Assembly (NCBI RefSeq): GCF_042677045.1
Contig: NZ_JBHTIH010000002.1
Coordinates: forward strand, 1,004,017-1,068,016
Direction of reading: 5' to 3'
Source: Lysobacter_K koreensis
GTDB taxonomy: Bacteria; Pseudomonadota; Gammaproteobacteria; Xanthomonadales; Xanthomonadaceae
DNA: 64,000 bases
In this document: positions 1-8,336 of the stretch, piece after piece
How positions within the stretch are numbered: position 1 is the stretch's first letter
Layout of the letters: every line of letters starts with the position of its first letter
Position numbers and translations under genes: made by a program
Notes under the pieces: model-generated
Database searches by the model: none
What the model saw: the letters and a program-made list of their open reading frames with translations, nothing else
Told to the model about the DNA's origin: nothing

Positions 1-1
1 C

Positions 2-505
2 GGCTGGTTCGACCTGCCGAAGTTGCGCGTCTCCACTACCCGTCCGCTGGGCCTGGCGCGGGCGTGGGCCTATGTCTGGTCGGAGGCGCCGCTGCTGGTC
101 TACCCGGCGCCGGAACCACACGGCCCGCCGCTGCCCAGCGGCTCCGGCGACCCGGTACAGGCGCGCCTGCACCCGAGCGGCGACGACGTCCACCACCTGC
201 GCGCCTACCGCGCCGGCGATGCGCGCCGCGCGATCGCGTGGAAGCCCTCGGCGCGTCGCGACACGCTGCTCGTGCGCGAGTACGAGCAGCCGCTGGGCGC
301 CGACGTGCTGCTCGACTGGCACGCGATGGACTCGCTGCCCTACGAGGCACGGATCGCCCGCCTCGCCCGCTGGATCGACGAAGCCGAGCGCGACGACCGC
401 CGCTACCGGCTGGTGCTGCCCGGCCACGCCGACCTGGGCGCGGACCACGGCCCGTTCCACCGCCACGCCTGCCTGCGCGCGCTGGCCCTGATGCCGCATG
501 GTTGA
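2..505 (+). CDS. DUF58 domain protein, 3' part
   Basis: The gene enters from outside the window; the open frame continues upstream of position 2, so a TTG at 23 is probably internal. The visible 167 residues carry the DUF58 signature: an L-R-x-Y-R-x-G-D segment followed by I-A-W-K and a S-A-R-R-D motif around residues 65-80, then a von Willebrand-A-like fold. DUF58 proteins usually sit between a MoxR-type AAA ATPase and a transglutaminase membrane protein, and the next gene is exactly that. The stop overlaps the next start by 8 bases (498-505), so the two are translationally coupled. The molecular role of DUF58 is not settled. Confidence 0.85.
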   Translation, partial: GWFDLPKLRVSTTRPLGLARAWAYVWSEAPLLVYPAPEPHGPPLPSGSGDPVQARLHPSGDDVHHLRAYRAGDARRAIAWKPSARRDTLLVREYEQPLGADVLLDWHAMDSLPYEARIARLARWIDEAERDDRRYRLVLPGHADLGADHGPFHRHACLRALALMPHG

Positions 506-2501
506 GCCCCGGGCCAGCCTCGCCTTCGATCCGGCCAGCCGCCGCTGGGCGTTGCTGGTCGGCGCGGTGTGCGTGCTGCCGCTGCTGCTGCAGCTGCCGC
601 TGCTGCAGGGCTTGCTGATCGGCGCGGCGAGCGTGGCGATCTCGCTGCTGACCTGGCGCCGGCCGCTGCCCGGCTGGCTGCGGCTGCTGCTCGCGCTGTC
701 GGTGCTGGGGATCGTGCTGAGCCTGTCCGGGTTCCGCTTCGGCCGCGACACCGGCTGCGCGCTGCTGGCGGCGATGCTGGCGATCAAGCCGGCGGAAACC
801 TTCAGCCTGCGCGATGCGCGCAGCCTGGTCGGGTTCGCGTTGTTCGCGCCGTTCGCGACCTTCCTGCTCGACCAAGGGCCCCTGTCGCTCGCGCTGGGGT
901 TGATCGCCGCGGTCCTCGCGCTGACCGCGCTGCAGCGGTTCGCCGAGATCGAATCGGGCGACAGCGCCGCGCCGCCCTCGCCCGTGCGCCGGCTGCTCGG
1001 CATCGGCCGGCTGCTGGCGATCGGCCTGCCGATGGCGCTGGCGGTGTTCTGGTTGTTCCCGCGCCTGGCCACGCCCGCGTGGGGCGTGCCCGACCGCGCG
1101 TTGGCGCGTCCGGGCCTGTCGGACCGGATGTCGCCGGGGGAATGGGCCGAACTGATGAACGACGAGACGCCGGTCCTACGCGCGCGCTTCTTTGGCGCCG
1201 CGCCCCTGCCCGCGCAGCTGTACTGGCGCGGGCCGGTGCTGTGGGACTTCGACGGCCAGACCTGGACCCAGCCGGGTGGCTTGCGCGGCCTGCCGCCCGC
1301 CGCGACCCAACCCGCGGCGACGCGCTGGGACTACGAGATGGCGATCGAGCCCACCGACCGCCGGCAACTGGTCGCGCTCGACCTGCCGCTGTCCGCGCCG
1401 ACGGGCAGCGAACTGACGCTCGACCACGGCCTGTACGCGGCGGCCCCGCTGAGCGCGCTGACCCGCTGGCGCGTGCAGTCGGCACCGCCGGCGCGCTACG
1501 AGCCGCGCCTGCATCCGGTGCTGCGGCAGATGGCCCTCGCGTTGCCGCCGGGTTACAACCCGCGCACGCTGGCGTTGGCGCGGCAATGGCGCAGCGAGGC
1601 CGGCCGCGACGACGCCGCGATCGTGCAGCGCTCGCTGGCGTGGATCAGGGCGCGCTTCGCCTACACGCTTGACACCCCGCGTCCGGGTCGCCACGGCGTC
1701 GACGAGTTCCTGTTCGACCAGCAGGCTGGCTTCTGCCAGCACTTCAGCTCTGCGTTCGTGGTGCTGATGCGCGGCGCCGGCATCCCCGCGCGGGTGGTCA
1801 CCGGCTACGCCGGCGGTTACCGCAACGCGATCGGCGACTACTGGCTGGTGCGGCGTTCCGACGCGCACGCGTGGGCCGAGGCCTGGCTGCCGGGTCGGGG
1901 CTGGGTGCGGGTCGACCCGACCGCCGCGGTCGCGCCCGAGCGCATCTACGACACCCTCGCCGACCGCGCGCCTGGCGCCGACGGCTTGATCGCCGGCTTG
2001 CTCGGCTCGGTGTGGGGTGACCGCGCCGCGGGTACGCGGCTCTTCGACGTCCGCGATTTCATGCGCCGCGGCTGGAACGACTTCGTTCTCGGCTTCAACG
2101 CCGACCGCCAGCAACGCCTGCTCAAGCCGCTGGGCGTCGACAAGCTCGAGCCGCGCACGCTGATCGTGCTGTTCGCGATGGCCGCCGCGCTCGCCCTGCT
2201 GTGGATGGCCTGGCTCAGTGCGCGCGGCCCGCGCCAGGCCGATCCGGTGCTGCGTGCCTGGCACCGGCTCGGCCGCCGCTACGCGCGCCTGGACCTGGCG
2301 CGCGAACCGCACGAGCCCGCCCACGAGTGGGCTGAACGAGTCAGCCAGGCCCGCCCGGAACTGGCCGGCCCACTGCAATCGCTCACCCGCCGTTTCAATG
2401 ATTGGCGGTACGCTCGCACCGAACCGGAACGCCGCGCCGCCCATGCCCTGATCCGCGACCTGCGCGCGCACCGCCCACGCCTCCATGGAGAACGCCGATG
2501 A
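498..2501 (+). CDS. TgpA-type transglutaminase-like membrane protein (DUF3488/DUF4129)
   Basis: This 667-residue inner-membrane protein has several N-terminal hydrophobic segments (about residues 15-115 and 165-190). A periplasmic transglutaminase-core domain follows, then a further membrane segment near 554-573 and a C-terminal DUF4129-like tail. The Cys-His-Asp triad is visible: C413 in G-F-C-Q-H-F, H457 in D-A-H-A-W and D473 in R-V-D-P-T. The Pseudomonas homologue TgpA is a periplasmic-facing transglutaminase; the substrate here is unknown. It overlaps the DUF58 gene upstream by 8 bases and the Slp gene downstream by 4 bases (ATGA). Confidence 0.9.
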   Translation: MVEPRASLAFDPASRRWALLVGAVCVLPLLLQLPLLQGLLIGAASVAISLLTWRRPLPGWLRLLLALSVLGIVLSLSGFRFGRDTGCALLAAMLAIKPAETFSLRDARSLVGFALFAPFATFLLDQGPLSLALGLIAAVLALTALQRFAEIESGDSAAPPSPVRRLLGIGRLLAIGLPMALAVFWLFPRLATPAWGVPDRALARPGLSDRMSPGEWAELMNDETPVLRARFFGAAPLPAQLYWRGPVLWDFDGQTWTQPGGLRGLPPAATQPAATRWDYEMAIEPTDRRQLVALDLPLSAPTGSELTLDHGLYAAAPLSALTRWRVQSAPPARYEPRLHPVLRQMALALPPGYNPRTLALARQWRSEAGRDDAAIVQRSLAWIRARFAYTLDTPRPGRHGVDEFLFDQQAGFCQHFSSAFVVLMRGAGIPARVVTGYAGGYRNAIGDYWLVRRSDAHAWAEAWLPGRGWVRVDPTAAVAPERIYDTLADRAPGADGLIAGLLGSVWGDRAAGTRLFDVRDFMRRGWNDFVLGFNADRQQRLLKPLGVDKLEPRTLIVLFAMAAALALLWMAWLSARGPRQADPVLRAWHRLGRRYARLDLAREPHEPAHEWAERVSQARPELAGPLQSLTRRFNDWRYARTEPERRAAHALIRDLRAHRPRLHGERR

Positions 2502-2983
2502 ACACCCGACTCGCCGTACTCGCAACCGCCACCGCACTGCTGTCCGCCTGTGCGACGCAGCCGAAGCCGCTGCAGGGCACGTTTGCGCAGATCAGCCCGC
2601 GTGACGCCGCGGCCACCGAGAGCACCGGCGCGATGGTGCGCTGGGGCGGCCGCATCGTGCAGGTGGAACCGCAGGCCAACCGCACCTGCTTCGAGATGAT
2701 CTCGACCCGGCTGGACGTCTACGCGCGCCCGTACTGGGCCACAGACGACGTCGGCGGCCGCTTCATCGCCTGCCGCACCGGCTTCTACGACCCGGCACTG
2801 TTCGAGAAGAACCGCGAGGTGTCCTTCACCGGGCGCATCGACGGCTACGAAAACCGCCGCATCGGCCAGTACGACTACCGCTTCCCGCGCGTGGAAGCCG
2901 ACATCGTCTACCTGTGGCCGGTGCGCGAACGCGTCGACGTCGTCACCCGGCCGGCGCCGTGGCCGTGGTGGGGCTGGTGGTGA
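2498..2983 (+). CDS. Slp-family outer-membrane lipoprotein
   Basis: This 161-residue protein starts at ATG 2498 inside an ATGA overlap, with GGAG about 8 bases upstream. A short signal peptide ends in the lipobox L-L-S-A-C, with the lipidated Cys at residue 18. The body resembles the Slp (starvation lipoprotein) family: a G-x-F-x-Q-I-S-P segment after the lipid anchor, then W-G-G-R-I, and a tail rich in Trp. Slp proteins are outer-membrane lipoproteins of poorly defined function. It ends the DUF58-TgpA operon, and a bidirectional terminator follows. Confidence 0.85.
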   Translation: MNTRLAVLATATALLSACATQPKPLQGTFAQISPRDAAATESTGAMVRWGGRIVQVEPQANRTCFEMISTRLDVYARPYWATDDVGGRFIACRTGFYDPALFEKNREVSFTGRIDGYENRRIGQYDYRFPRVEADIVYLWPVRERVDVVTRPAPWPWWGWW

Positions 2984-3003
2984 GCCGCTGGTCGACTTGA
3001 ATG

Positions 3004-3032
3004 AAAAAGCCCGGCATTGCCGGGCTTTTTTT
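3004..3032. terminator. Bidirectional intrinsic terminator
   Basis: A perfect 12-bp stem (3004-3015 with 3019-3030) and a 3-base loop are flanked by A- and T-runs. It lies between the convergent Slp and HIT genes and can serve both strands. Confidence 0.9.
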
Positions 3033-3036
3033 ACGA

Positions 3037-3390
3037 CTAGCGCGCGGTACCGAATCGGCCCAACGGCGCGCCCGCCAACAGGTGCAGGTGGACCTGGAAC
3101 ACGGTCTGCCCGCCATGGCCGTTGCAGTTGATCACCACGCGGTAGCCGTCCTGCGCGAAACCTTGCTGCTTGGCGAAATCCGCCGCGGCGATCGCCAGCC
3201 GTCCCAGCACTTCGGCCTGCGACGGCTGCACGTCGTTGAGGGTCGCGATCGGCGTTTTCGGCACGAACAGCACATGCACTGGCGCCTGCGGCGCGATGTC
3301 GCGGAACCCGATCAGGTGCTCGTCCTCGAACACGATGTCGGCGGGAATCTCGCGGCGGATGATCTTGTCGAAGATGGTGTCGCTGGGCAT
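3037..3390 (-). CDS. HIT-family nucleotide-binding hydrolase (HinT-like)
   Basis: This 117-residue protein starts at the ATG ending at 3390; the open frame beyond it overlaps recR and does not resemble the family. The N-terminal I-F-D-K-I-I-R-R-E-I-P, the central F-x-D-I-A-P-Q-A-P-V-H and the C-terminal histidine motif mark a HinT-type purine-nucleoside phosphoramidase. The motif reads Q99-V-H101-L-H103. The catalytic middle His is present, but the first His of the usual H-x-H-x-H is Gln. The gene lies downstream of recR in the same direction, with a gap of about 118 bases. Confidence 0.9.
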   Translation of the reverse strand: MPSDTIFDKIIRREIPADIVFEDEHLIGFRDIAPQAPVHVLFVPKTPIATLNDVQPSQAEVLGRLAIAAADFAKQQGFAQDGYRVVINCNGHGGQTVFQVHLHLLAGAPLGRFGTAR

Positions 3391-3508
3391 GTCTGGCACT
3401 CCGGCGTGGGCGGCGATCAAGCGTAGCGGGAGGAAACGGGCAACGGGGAACGGGGACGCCAAACCCGAAACAGCGAAGCTGGTGCTTCCCAGTTCCCTGT
3501 TCCCCGCC

Positions 3509-4105
3509 TCAATCCACCATCTCGCTGCGGCTGCCGAACGCATGCGACAGCGTGCCGCGATCGACGTACTCCAGCTCGCCGCCCAGCGGCACGCCGTGCG
3601 CGAGCCGGCTCGGCCGCACCCGCTGCTGGCGCGCCAGTTGCGCGAGATAGTGCGCGGTCGCCTCGCCTTCGACCGTCGGGTTGGTGGCGATGATCAGTTC
3701 CTGCACTTCGCCCTGGGCGAGGCGCTCAGACAGGCGGTCCAGCCCGAGTTCGCGCGGGCCGATCCCGTCCAGCGGCGACAGCCGGCCCTGGAGCACGTAA
3801 TACAGGCCGCGGTAGCCGGTGGCCTGCTCGATCGCCAGCCGGTCGGCCGGCGACTCGACCACGCACAGCAGGTGCGCGTCGCGCGAGGCGCTGGCGCAGG
3901 TGGCGCACACCGGCGTCTCGCTGAAGTCGCGGCAGCGTTCGCAGTGGCCGATCTTCTCGACCGCCGCGGCCAACGCCTCGGACAGCCGCTGGCCACCGGC
4001 GCGTTCGCGTTCGAGCACGTGGTAGGCCATGCGCTGCGCCGATTTCGGGCCGACGCCGGGCAGCACGCGCAGCGCGTCGATCAGTTGTTCTAGTAAGGCG
4101 CTCAC
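3509..4105 (-). CDS. recR: Recombination mediator protein RecR
   Basis: RecR, 198 residues, is the normal family length. The N-terminal helix-hairpin-helix (L-P-G-V-G-P-K-S-A-Q-R) is followed by a zinc-binding cluster, C-x2-C-x8-C-x2-C around residues 54-70. A Toprim domain comes next (V-V-E-S-P-A-D and the T-N-P-T-V-E-G-E-A-T segment), then the P-L-G-G-E-L-E-Y-V-D tail. With RecF and RecO it loads RecA on single-strand gaps. Translation appears to begin at GTG (4103-4105). It is downstream of ybaB and dnaX, the standard bacterial order, with a palindromic repeat in between. Confidence 0.97.
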   Translation of the reverse strand: MSALLEQLIDALRVLPGVGPKSAQRMAYHVLERERAGGQRLSEALAAAVEKIGHCERCRDFSETPVCATCASASRDAHLLCVVESPADRLAIEQATGYRGLYYVLQGRLSPLDGIGPRELGLDRLSERLAQGEVQELIIATNPTVEGEATAHYLAQLARQQRVRPSRLAHGVPLGGELEYVDRGTLSHAFGSRSEMVD

Positions 4106-4123
4106 GTTCGAAGGCGTCGGTCC

Positions 4124-4188
4124 GTAGGGCGGGTTTCAACCCGCCGTCTTTGGGCTGGCTGGGGGCAGCGGGTTGAAACCTGGCCTAC
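4124..4188. repeat. Palindromic repeat doublet, copy A (GTAGGGCGGGTTTCAAC family)
   Basis: One arm begins GTAGGGCGGGTTTCAAC at 4124 and the inverted, degenerate partner ends in GGCCTAC at 4188. Four related copies occur at 12003, 34150, 47816 and 58644. It lies between ybaB and recR and forms a REP-like hairpin pair. Confidence 0.85.
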
Positions 4189-4200
4189 CTTAGGCACCGA

Positions 4201-4524
4201 TCAGAAGCCCGGAATCTTCATGCCCGCCGGGATCGGCATGCCCGCGGTGGCGCCGGCCATCTTCGCCTGCGATTCGGCGTTGGCCTTGTTGACCGCGTCG
4301 TTGAACGCCGCCGCGATCAGGTCCTCGGCCATCTCCGGGTCGGACAGCACGCTGGGGTCGATGCGTACCTTGCGGCACTCCATGCGGCCGGTCAGGGTCA
4401 CGCTGACCATGCCGCCGCCGGCGTTGCCGGTGACTTCCAGGCTGGCCAGTTCTTCCTGCGCACGCTGCATGTTTTCCTGCATCTTCTGCGCTTGCTGCAT
4501 GAGTTGGGCGATGTTTCCGCGCAT
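4201..4524 (-). CDS. ybaB: YbaB/EbfC nucleoid-associated protein
   Basis: This 107-residue DNA-binding protein of the YbaB/EbfC family starts at ATG 4524. The coiled N-terminal helix is rich in Q, M and E (about residues 5-30). It is followed by the family's G-x-G-x-V-x-V-x-x-T-G strand segment (G-G-G-M-V-S-V-T-L-T-G), then D-P-S-V-L and a helix with D-L-I-A-A-A-F-N-D-A. It dimerises and binds DNA with little specificity. The order dnaX-ybaB-recR is widely conserved. The gap to dnaX is 127 bases. Confidence 0.95.
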   Translation of the reverse strand: MRGNIAQLMQQAQKMQENMQRAQEELASLEVTGNAGGGMVSVTLTGRMECRKVRIDPSVLSDPEMAEDLIAAAFNDAVNKANAESQAKMAGATAGMPIPAGMKIPGF

Positions 4525-4651
4525 GGTCGTGTACTCGTCTAAAGGGTGGTGGGTGGGCGGGCCGCGATCCCGCCGGGGACGGGCGAACCGCGGCCGGGCC
4601 GCTGCTGCGGTGCTGTCCGATCAGCACGTCATTGGGTCGAATGCGCGACCC

Positions 4652-6430
4652 TCAAGAGTCCTCGAACGGCCGGATCGAGTCGGGAACGACCTTAGCGCCG
4701 TGCTGCGAGATCAGCCGCTGCACGTCCGGGTCGCCCATGAACAGCTGTTCGGCGCTGGCCTGGCGCTCGTCGCGGGCGCGCTCGTTGCGGTCGCGCAGCG
4801 ATTCGACCGGCTTGTCGGCGGTCTCGAACTTGATCTGCGGCGACGCGCCCAAGGCCGGAGCCAGCGCATCGGCGACCATCTTGACCATCGCCGCACCGCG
4901 CAGGTGGTCGTCGGTCGGCGCCAGCGACAGGCTCAGCACGCCGTCGCCGTAGGCCACGAAGCCGGCGTGTTCGGCCAGCAGGCGCGCGGGGCCTTTCAGC
5001 CCGCTGCGCGCGACCAGCGCGTGCCAGGCCTCGCCGTCGGCGATGCCCTCGATCGCCGCCGCGCCGACGGCGCCAGGGGGCGCGGCGGAGACCGGTGGTG
5101 AGGGTTCGCGTATCGCGGCCGAAGCCAGCGACGCTGATGCGGTCACGGGCTCGCCAACGGCGGCATCGCGGGGATCTGGACGAGCCTGCGGGGCGGTGGG
5201 TGTCGCGGACTCGGCGCGCGGTTCGGCCGGGGCGCGCATCGCTGGCGCGGGCGCGCGCGTCGGCCTCATTGCCGCCGCGTGCGGCGGCGCGGCGGTTCGC
5301 GCGGGCGCCGGTATCGCGGATGGCCGGGCATCGTCCGCAGCTGCCGGCCGGAACGCGAGCATCCGCAACACGCACATCTCGAACCCGGCGCGCGGGCTCG
5401 GTGCCAGCGGCAGGTCGCGCCGGCCGTTAACCGCTATCTGGTACCACAGCTGCACGACTTCCGGGCGCAGCCGGCCGGCCAGCGCGTCGACGTCGACGCC
5501 ATCGACTTCGATCGCCGCATCGGGCACCAGCTGGCGCACCTGCATCCGGTGCAGCGCGTCGGTCATCGCCTCGAGCACCCCGCCCCAGTCGGGCGAGAAC
5601 TCGGCCAGCGCCGCAACCTCGGCGAGCAGCGCCTCGCCATGGCCATCGGCCAGCGCATCCAGCAACGCTCCCACGCGGGTGCGATCGACCGTGCCGAGCA
5701 TCGCCGCCACCGCGTTGTCGCCCAATTCGACTCCGCCGCCGGCGCCGGTGTAGGCGATCGCCTGGTCGAGCAGCGACAGGCCGTCGCGCAGGCTGCCGTC
5801 GGCCGCCTTGCTGAGCTGGCGGATCGCGCCGGGTTCGGCGGCGATCCCCTCGGCGGCGAGGATCCTGGTGATCTGGCCGCCGATCTGCGCCTCGTCCAGG
5901 CGCTTGAGGTTGAACTGCAGGCAACGCGACAGCACCGTCACCGGTAGCTTCTGCGGGTCGGTGGTCGCGAGCAGGAACTTGACGTGCCCCGGCGGCTCCT
6001 CGAGCGTCTTCAACAGCGCGTTGAACGCCGCCTTCGACAGCATGTGCACTTCGTCGATCAGGTACACCTTCATGCGCCCGCGCGACGGCATGTATTGCGC
6101 GTTCTCGATCACCTCGCGCACGTCGTCGACACCGGTGTTGCTGGCCGCATCGATCTCGAGCAGGTCGAGGAAGCGGCCGGCGTCGATGTCGCGGCAGCTG
6201 TTGCACTCTCCGCATGGCTCGGCCGAGGTGCCCCGCTCGCAGTTCAGCGACTTGGCGAAGATCCGCGCGATGGTGGTCTTGCCGACCCCGCGGGTGCCGC
6301 TGAACAGGAACGCGTGGTGCACGCGGCCCGAATCGAGCGCATTGGTCAGCGCGCGTACCACGTGCTCCTGCCCGACCAGTTCGGCGAAACGCTTCGGGCG
6401 CCATTTGCGGGCAAGGACGAGGTAGGACAT
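4652..6430 (-). CDS. dnaX: DNA polymerase III subunit tau/gamma
   Basis: This is the clamp-loader ATPase, 592 residues. Walker A G-T-R-G-V-G-K-T is at 45-52, and zinc-binding Cys lie at 64, 73, 76 and 79. The Walker B D-E-V-H is at 126-129, and the sensor segment S-R-C-x-Q-F follows near 170. Residues of roughly 365-470 are an Ala/Pro-rich linker, after which the tau-specific C-terminal domain resumes (W-H-A-L-V-A-R). I see no A-rich slippery heptamer of the Escherichia coli type, so production of a separate gamma form by frameshift is unproven here. Confidence 0.97.
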   Translation of the reverse strand: MSYLVLARKWRPKRFAELVGQEHVVRALTNALDSGRVHHAFLFSGTRGVGKTTIARIFAKSLNCERGTSAEPCGECNSCRDIDAGRFLDLLEIDAASNTGVDDVREVIENAQYMPSRGRMKVYLIDEVHMLSKAAFNALLKTLEEPPGHVKFLLATTDPQKLPVTVLSRCLQFNLKRLDEAQIGGQITRILAAEGIAAEPGAIRQLSKAADGSLRDGLSLLDQAIAYTGAGGGVELGDNAVAAMLGTVDRTRVGALLDALADGHGEALLAEVAALAEFSPDWGGVLEAMTDALHRMQVRQLVPDAAIEVDGVDVDALAGRLRPEVVQLWYQIAVNGRRDLPLAPSPRAGFEMCVLRMLAFRPAAADDARPSAIPAPARTAAPPHAAAMRPTRAPAPAMRAPAEPRAESATPTAPQARPDPRDAAVGEPVTASASLASAAIREPSPPVSAAPPGAVGAAAIEGIADGEAWHALVARSGLKGPARLLAEHAGFVAYGDGVLSLSLAPTDDHLRGAAMVKMVADALAPALGASPQIKFETADKPVESLRDRNERARDERQASAEQLFMGDPDVQRLISQHGAKVVPDSIRPFEDS

Positions 6431-6607
6431 CGGACCCTTTGGGTGTTCTGGGGTTTCAGGACGGAGGTTCGTCCGGCGGTCAACGCCGGGCGGCCCGCGA
6501 TTCAGCGTGTCCGGTAGCGGTCATGCGGACCATGCGAGCCCACGGAAACCAGCGCGCGGCCATTGTGCCATGCCGTGTCGCGCCGGCCGCGACGTGCCGG
6601 CATCGAC

Positions 6608-6636
6608 TTGCCGCAAACGCCCGCCACGATTAGACT
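6608..6636 (+). promoter_or_regulatory. Promoter for tRNA-Ser(GGA)
   Basis: TTGCCG (6608-6613) and TAGACT (6631-6636) are separated by exactly 17 bases and end 54 bases before the mature tRNA. This fits a sigma-70 type promoter. Confidence 0.6.
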
Positions 6637-6690
6637 TTGCGGCCCCGAAGGCGGCTGGACGCCGTGTTCAGGGATGCGGCACACCGGTGT

Positions 6691-6783
6691 GGAGAGGTGT
6701 CCGAGCGGTTGAAGGAGCACGCCTGGAAAGTGTGTAAGCGTCTAAACCGCGCTTCGGGGGTTCGAATCCCCCTCTCTCCGCCA
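6691..6783 (+). tRNA. tRNA-Ser (anticodon GGA)
   Basis: The cloverleaf has a 7-bp acceptor stem GGAGAGG/CCTCTCC, discriminator G and encoded CCA (6781-6783). The anticodon loop C-T-GGA-A-A closes on a five-pair stem, and the long variable arm is typical of serine tRNA. The T-loop GGTTCGAATCC is intact. It reads UCC/UCU. Confidence 0.95.
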
Positions 6784-6856
6784 CTCCTGCGTGCCGCATA
6801 CACGTTTCAAACACGCGTTCCACGCGTGGTCGCGATGCAAATCGCGCTGTCTCTAT

Positions 6857-6967
6857 GGTGGCTCCGTCGGCCCCTCGCGACGCTAGGTTGAAAATCCCGC
6901 CAGGGCCGGAAGGCAGCAACGGTATCGACTGACGCGGGTGCCGAGGCCAGCCGGCGGAGTCGCCACC
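6857..6967 (+). ncRNA. ffs: Signal recognition particle RNA, small (4.5S) type
   Basis: The apical domain contains the conserved CAGGGCCGGAAGGCAGCA, matching the Ffh-binding symmetric and asymmetric loops. The ends GGTGGCTCCGTCGGC and its partner ending CGCCACC (6962-6967) pair over a long imperfect hairpin, giving 111 nucleotides. The RNA joins Ffh in co-translational membrane targeting. It lies just after tRNA-Ser. Confidence 0.9.
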
Positions 6968-7043
6968 CAACGGAATTTCCAGAAAGCTCGAATGTGCGTT
7001 CTACCGCGCGCCGCGGCGCGTTCTGAGCGCGCGGTCAGCCGAA

Positions 7044-7466
7044 TTATTCGTGGCGCGGATGTAGCCAGCCGGCGTCGCCTTCGCGGTAACGCTCGTGCTT
7101 CCAGATCGGCACGCGCGCCTTGACCTCGTCGATGATGAAACGGCAGGCCGCGAACGCCGCGTCGCGGTGCGCGGCGCTGACACCGACCCACACCGCCAGT
7201 TCGCCGATCGCCAGGTCGCCGATGCGGTGCACGCAATGCGCGTCGAGGATCTCGAAGCGGCTGCGCGCCTCCTCGATCACGCGCTCGCCCTCGCTCTGCG
7301 CGAGCGCGACATAGGCCTCGTAGCGCAGTCCAGTCACGGGGCGGCCGTCGTTGTGGTTGCGCACCCAGCCCTCGAAACTGGCGTAGCCACCGACTCGGTC
7401 GTCGAGCAGGTTCGCACGCAAGGTGGCGGTGTCGACTGGGGTGTCGGCGAGAGAGAATCGCGTCAT
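7044..7466 (-). CDS. moaE: Molybdopterin synthase catalytic subunit
   Basis: MoaE, 140 residues from ATG 7466. It carries the family motifs G-A-x-x-x-F-x-G-x-V-R in the form Y-A-S-F-E-G-W-V-R-N-H-N, the L-x-Y-E-A-Y segment, H-R-x-G-x-L-x-I-G-E in the form H-R-I-G-D-L-A-I-G-E, and the terminal V-P-I-W-K-H-E with the active-site Lys. It transfers two sulfurs from MoaD thiocarboxylate to precursor Z, forming molybdopterin. It is the last gene of the kdkA-moaE operon, one base after the moaD stop. Confidence 0.95.
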   Translation of the reverse strand: MTRFSLADTPVDTATLRANLLDDRVGGYASFEGWVRNHNDGRPVTGLRYEAYVALAQSEGERVIEEARSRFEILDAHCVHRIGDLAIGELAVWVGVSAAHRDAAFAACRFIIDEVKARVPIWKHERYREGDAGWLHPRHE

Positions 7467-7467
7467 C

Positions 7468-7710
7468 TCAGCCCCCACTTACCGGCGGGATGAAGGCGAC
7501 TTCGCTGCCCTCGCGCAGGCCATCGTCCCAGCCCGCGAAGGCGCCATCGACCGCCACCCGCAGGCGCTCGACCGGCAGCGCGAACCCGTGGCGCACGCGC
7601 AGGGTTTGGTAGAGCGTGCGCAAGTCTGGTGCGTCGCTGTCGATGGCCTCGCTGGCCTGCCCCGCCGCATCGCGCAGACTGGCGAAATACAGCACCTCGA
7701 CCCGGGTCAT
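7468..7710 (-). CDS. moaD: Molybdopterin synthase sulfur-carrier subunit
   Basis: MoaD, 80 residues, is a ubiquitin-like beta-grasp protein ending in the required Gly-Gly (P-P-V-S-G-G). That tail is adenylated by MoeB and thiocarboxylated before sulfur transfer in MoaE. The start ATG overlaps the moaC stop as ATGA (7707-7710). The open frame runs far upstream inside moaC in another frame, but only this segment shows MoaD similarity. Confidence 0.95.
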   Translation of the reverse strand: MTRVEVLYFASLRDAAGQASEAIDSDAPDLRTLYQTLRVRHGFALPVERLRVAVDGAFAGWDDGLREGSEVAFIPPVSGG

Positions 7711-8321
7711 CGCCCGCCCCCGACATCGCGCTTGCCGCCGCGCTTGGCAACCAGCTTCGCCGGCCCGATCACGATTGCATGCGACAGCGCCTTGCACATG
7801 TCGTAGACGGTCAACGCGGCGACCGTGGCCCCGGTCAGCGCCTCCATCTCGACCCCGGTGCGGTGGGTGGTGTGGACGGCGCAGTCGATCCGCAGCGACC
7901 GTTCGTCGACCCAGTCGATCGCGATGCGGCAGCCATCGATCGGCAGCGGGTGGCAGAACGGGATCAGCTCGTGGGTGCGCTTGACCGCCATCGTGCCGGC
8001 GATGATCGCGGTGTCGACGATGCCGCCCTTGGCGCTGCGCAGGCCGCTCGCGCGCAGTTGCGCGGCGACGTCGGCCGGGAAGCGCACGCGGCAGTCGGCG
8101 CTCGCTTCGCGCGCGGTCACCGGTTTGGCCGACACGTCGACCATGGTCGGCCGCCCATCCGGGTCGATGTGGGTGAGAGAACGCGCCTTGCGACCACTGG
8201 TCGCGGCGTTCTCGAACGCACGGCCATGGATGGCCGGGCCGGACTCGCCCGAAGCCGCCGATGCCTCGCCACGGATGGCGGCGAGTTTGACTGCGGCAGT
8301 GTGTTCGGTGGACTTCTTCAT
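7707..8321 (-). CDS. moaC: Cyclic pyranopterin monophosphate synthase
   Basis: MoaC converts the MoaA product to cyclic pyranopterin monophosphate. The core begins at L-T-H-I-D-P-D-G-R-P-T-M-V-D-V and holds G-G-I-V-D-T-A-I-I-A-G-T-M-A-V-K-R-T-H-E, L-I-P-F-C-H-P-L and V-E-M-E-A-L-T-G-A, which include the catalytic Lys/Asp region. ATG 8321 gives 204 residues, about 45-50 more than usual, all as an Ala/Ser/Gly-rich N-terminal tail of unclear reality. A GTG at 8330 is an alternative start. The gene starts 15 bases after moaA. Confidence 0.93.
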   Translation of the reverse strand: MKKSTEHTAAVKLAAIRGEASAASGESGPAIHGRAFENAATSGRKARSLTHIDPDGRPTMVDVSAKPVTAREASADCRVRFPADVAAQLRASGLRSAKGGIVDTAIIAGTMAVKRTHELIPFCHPLPIDGCRIAIDWVDERSLRIDCAVHTTHRTGVEMEALTGATVAALTVYDMCKALSHAIVIGPAKLVAKRGGKRDVGGGR

Positions 8322-8336
8322 GCGTCGCACAAAACG

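Noticed and set aside
4652..6430. Programmed frameshift site for the gamma form in dnaX
   Set aside because: No A-rich slippery heptamer with a following hairpin could be found in the G+C-rich linker, so none is claimed.
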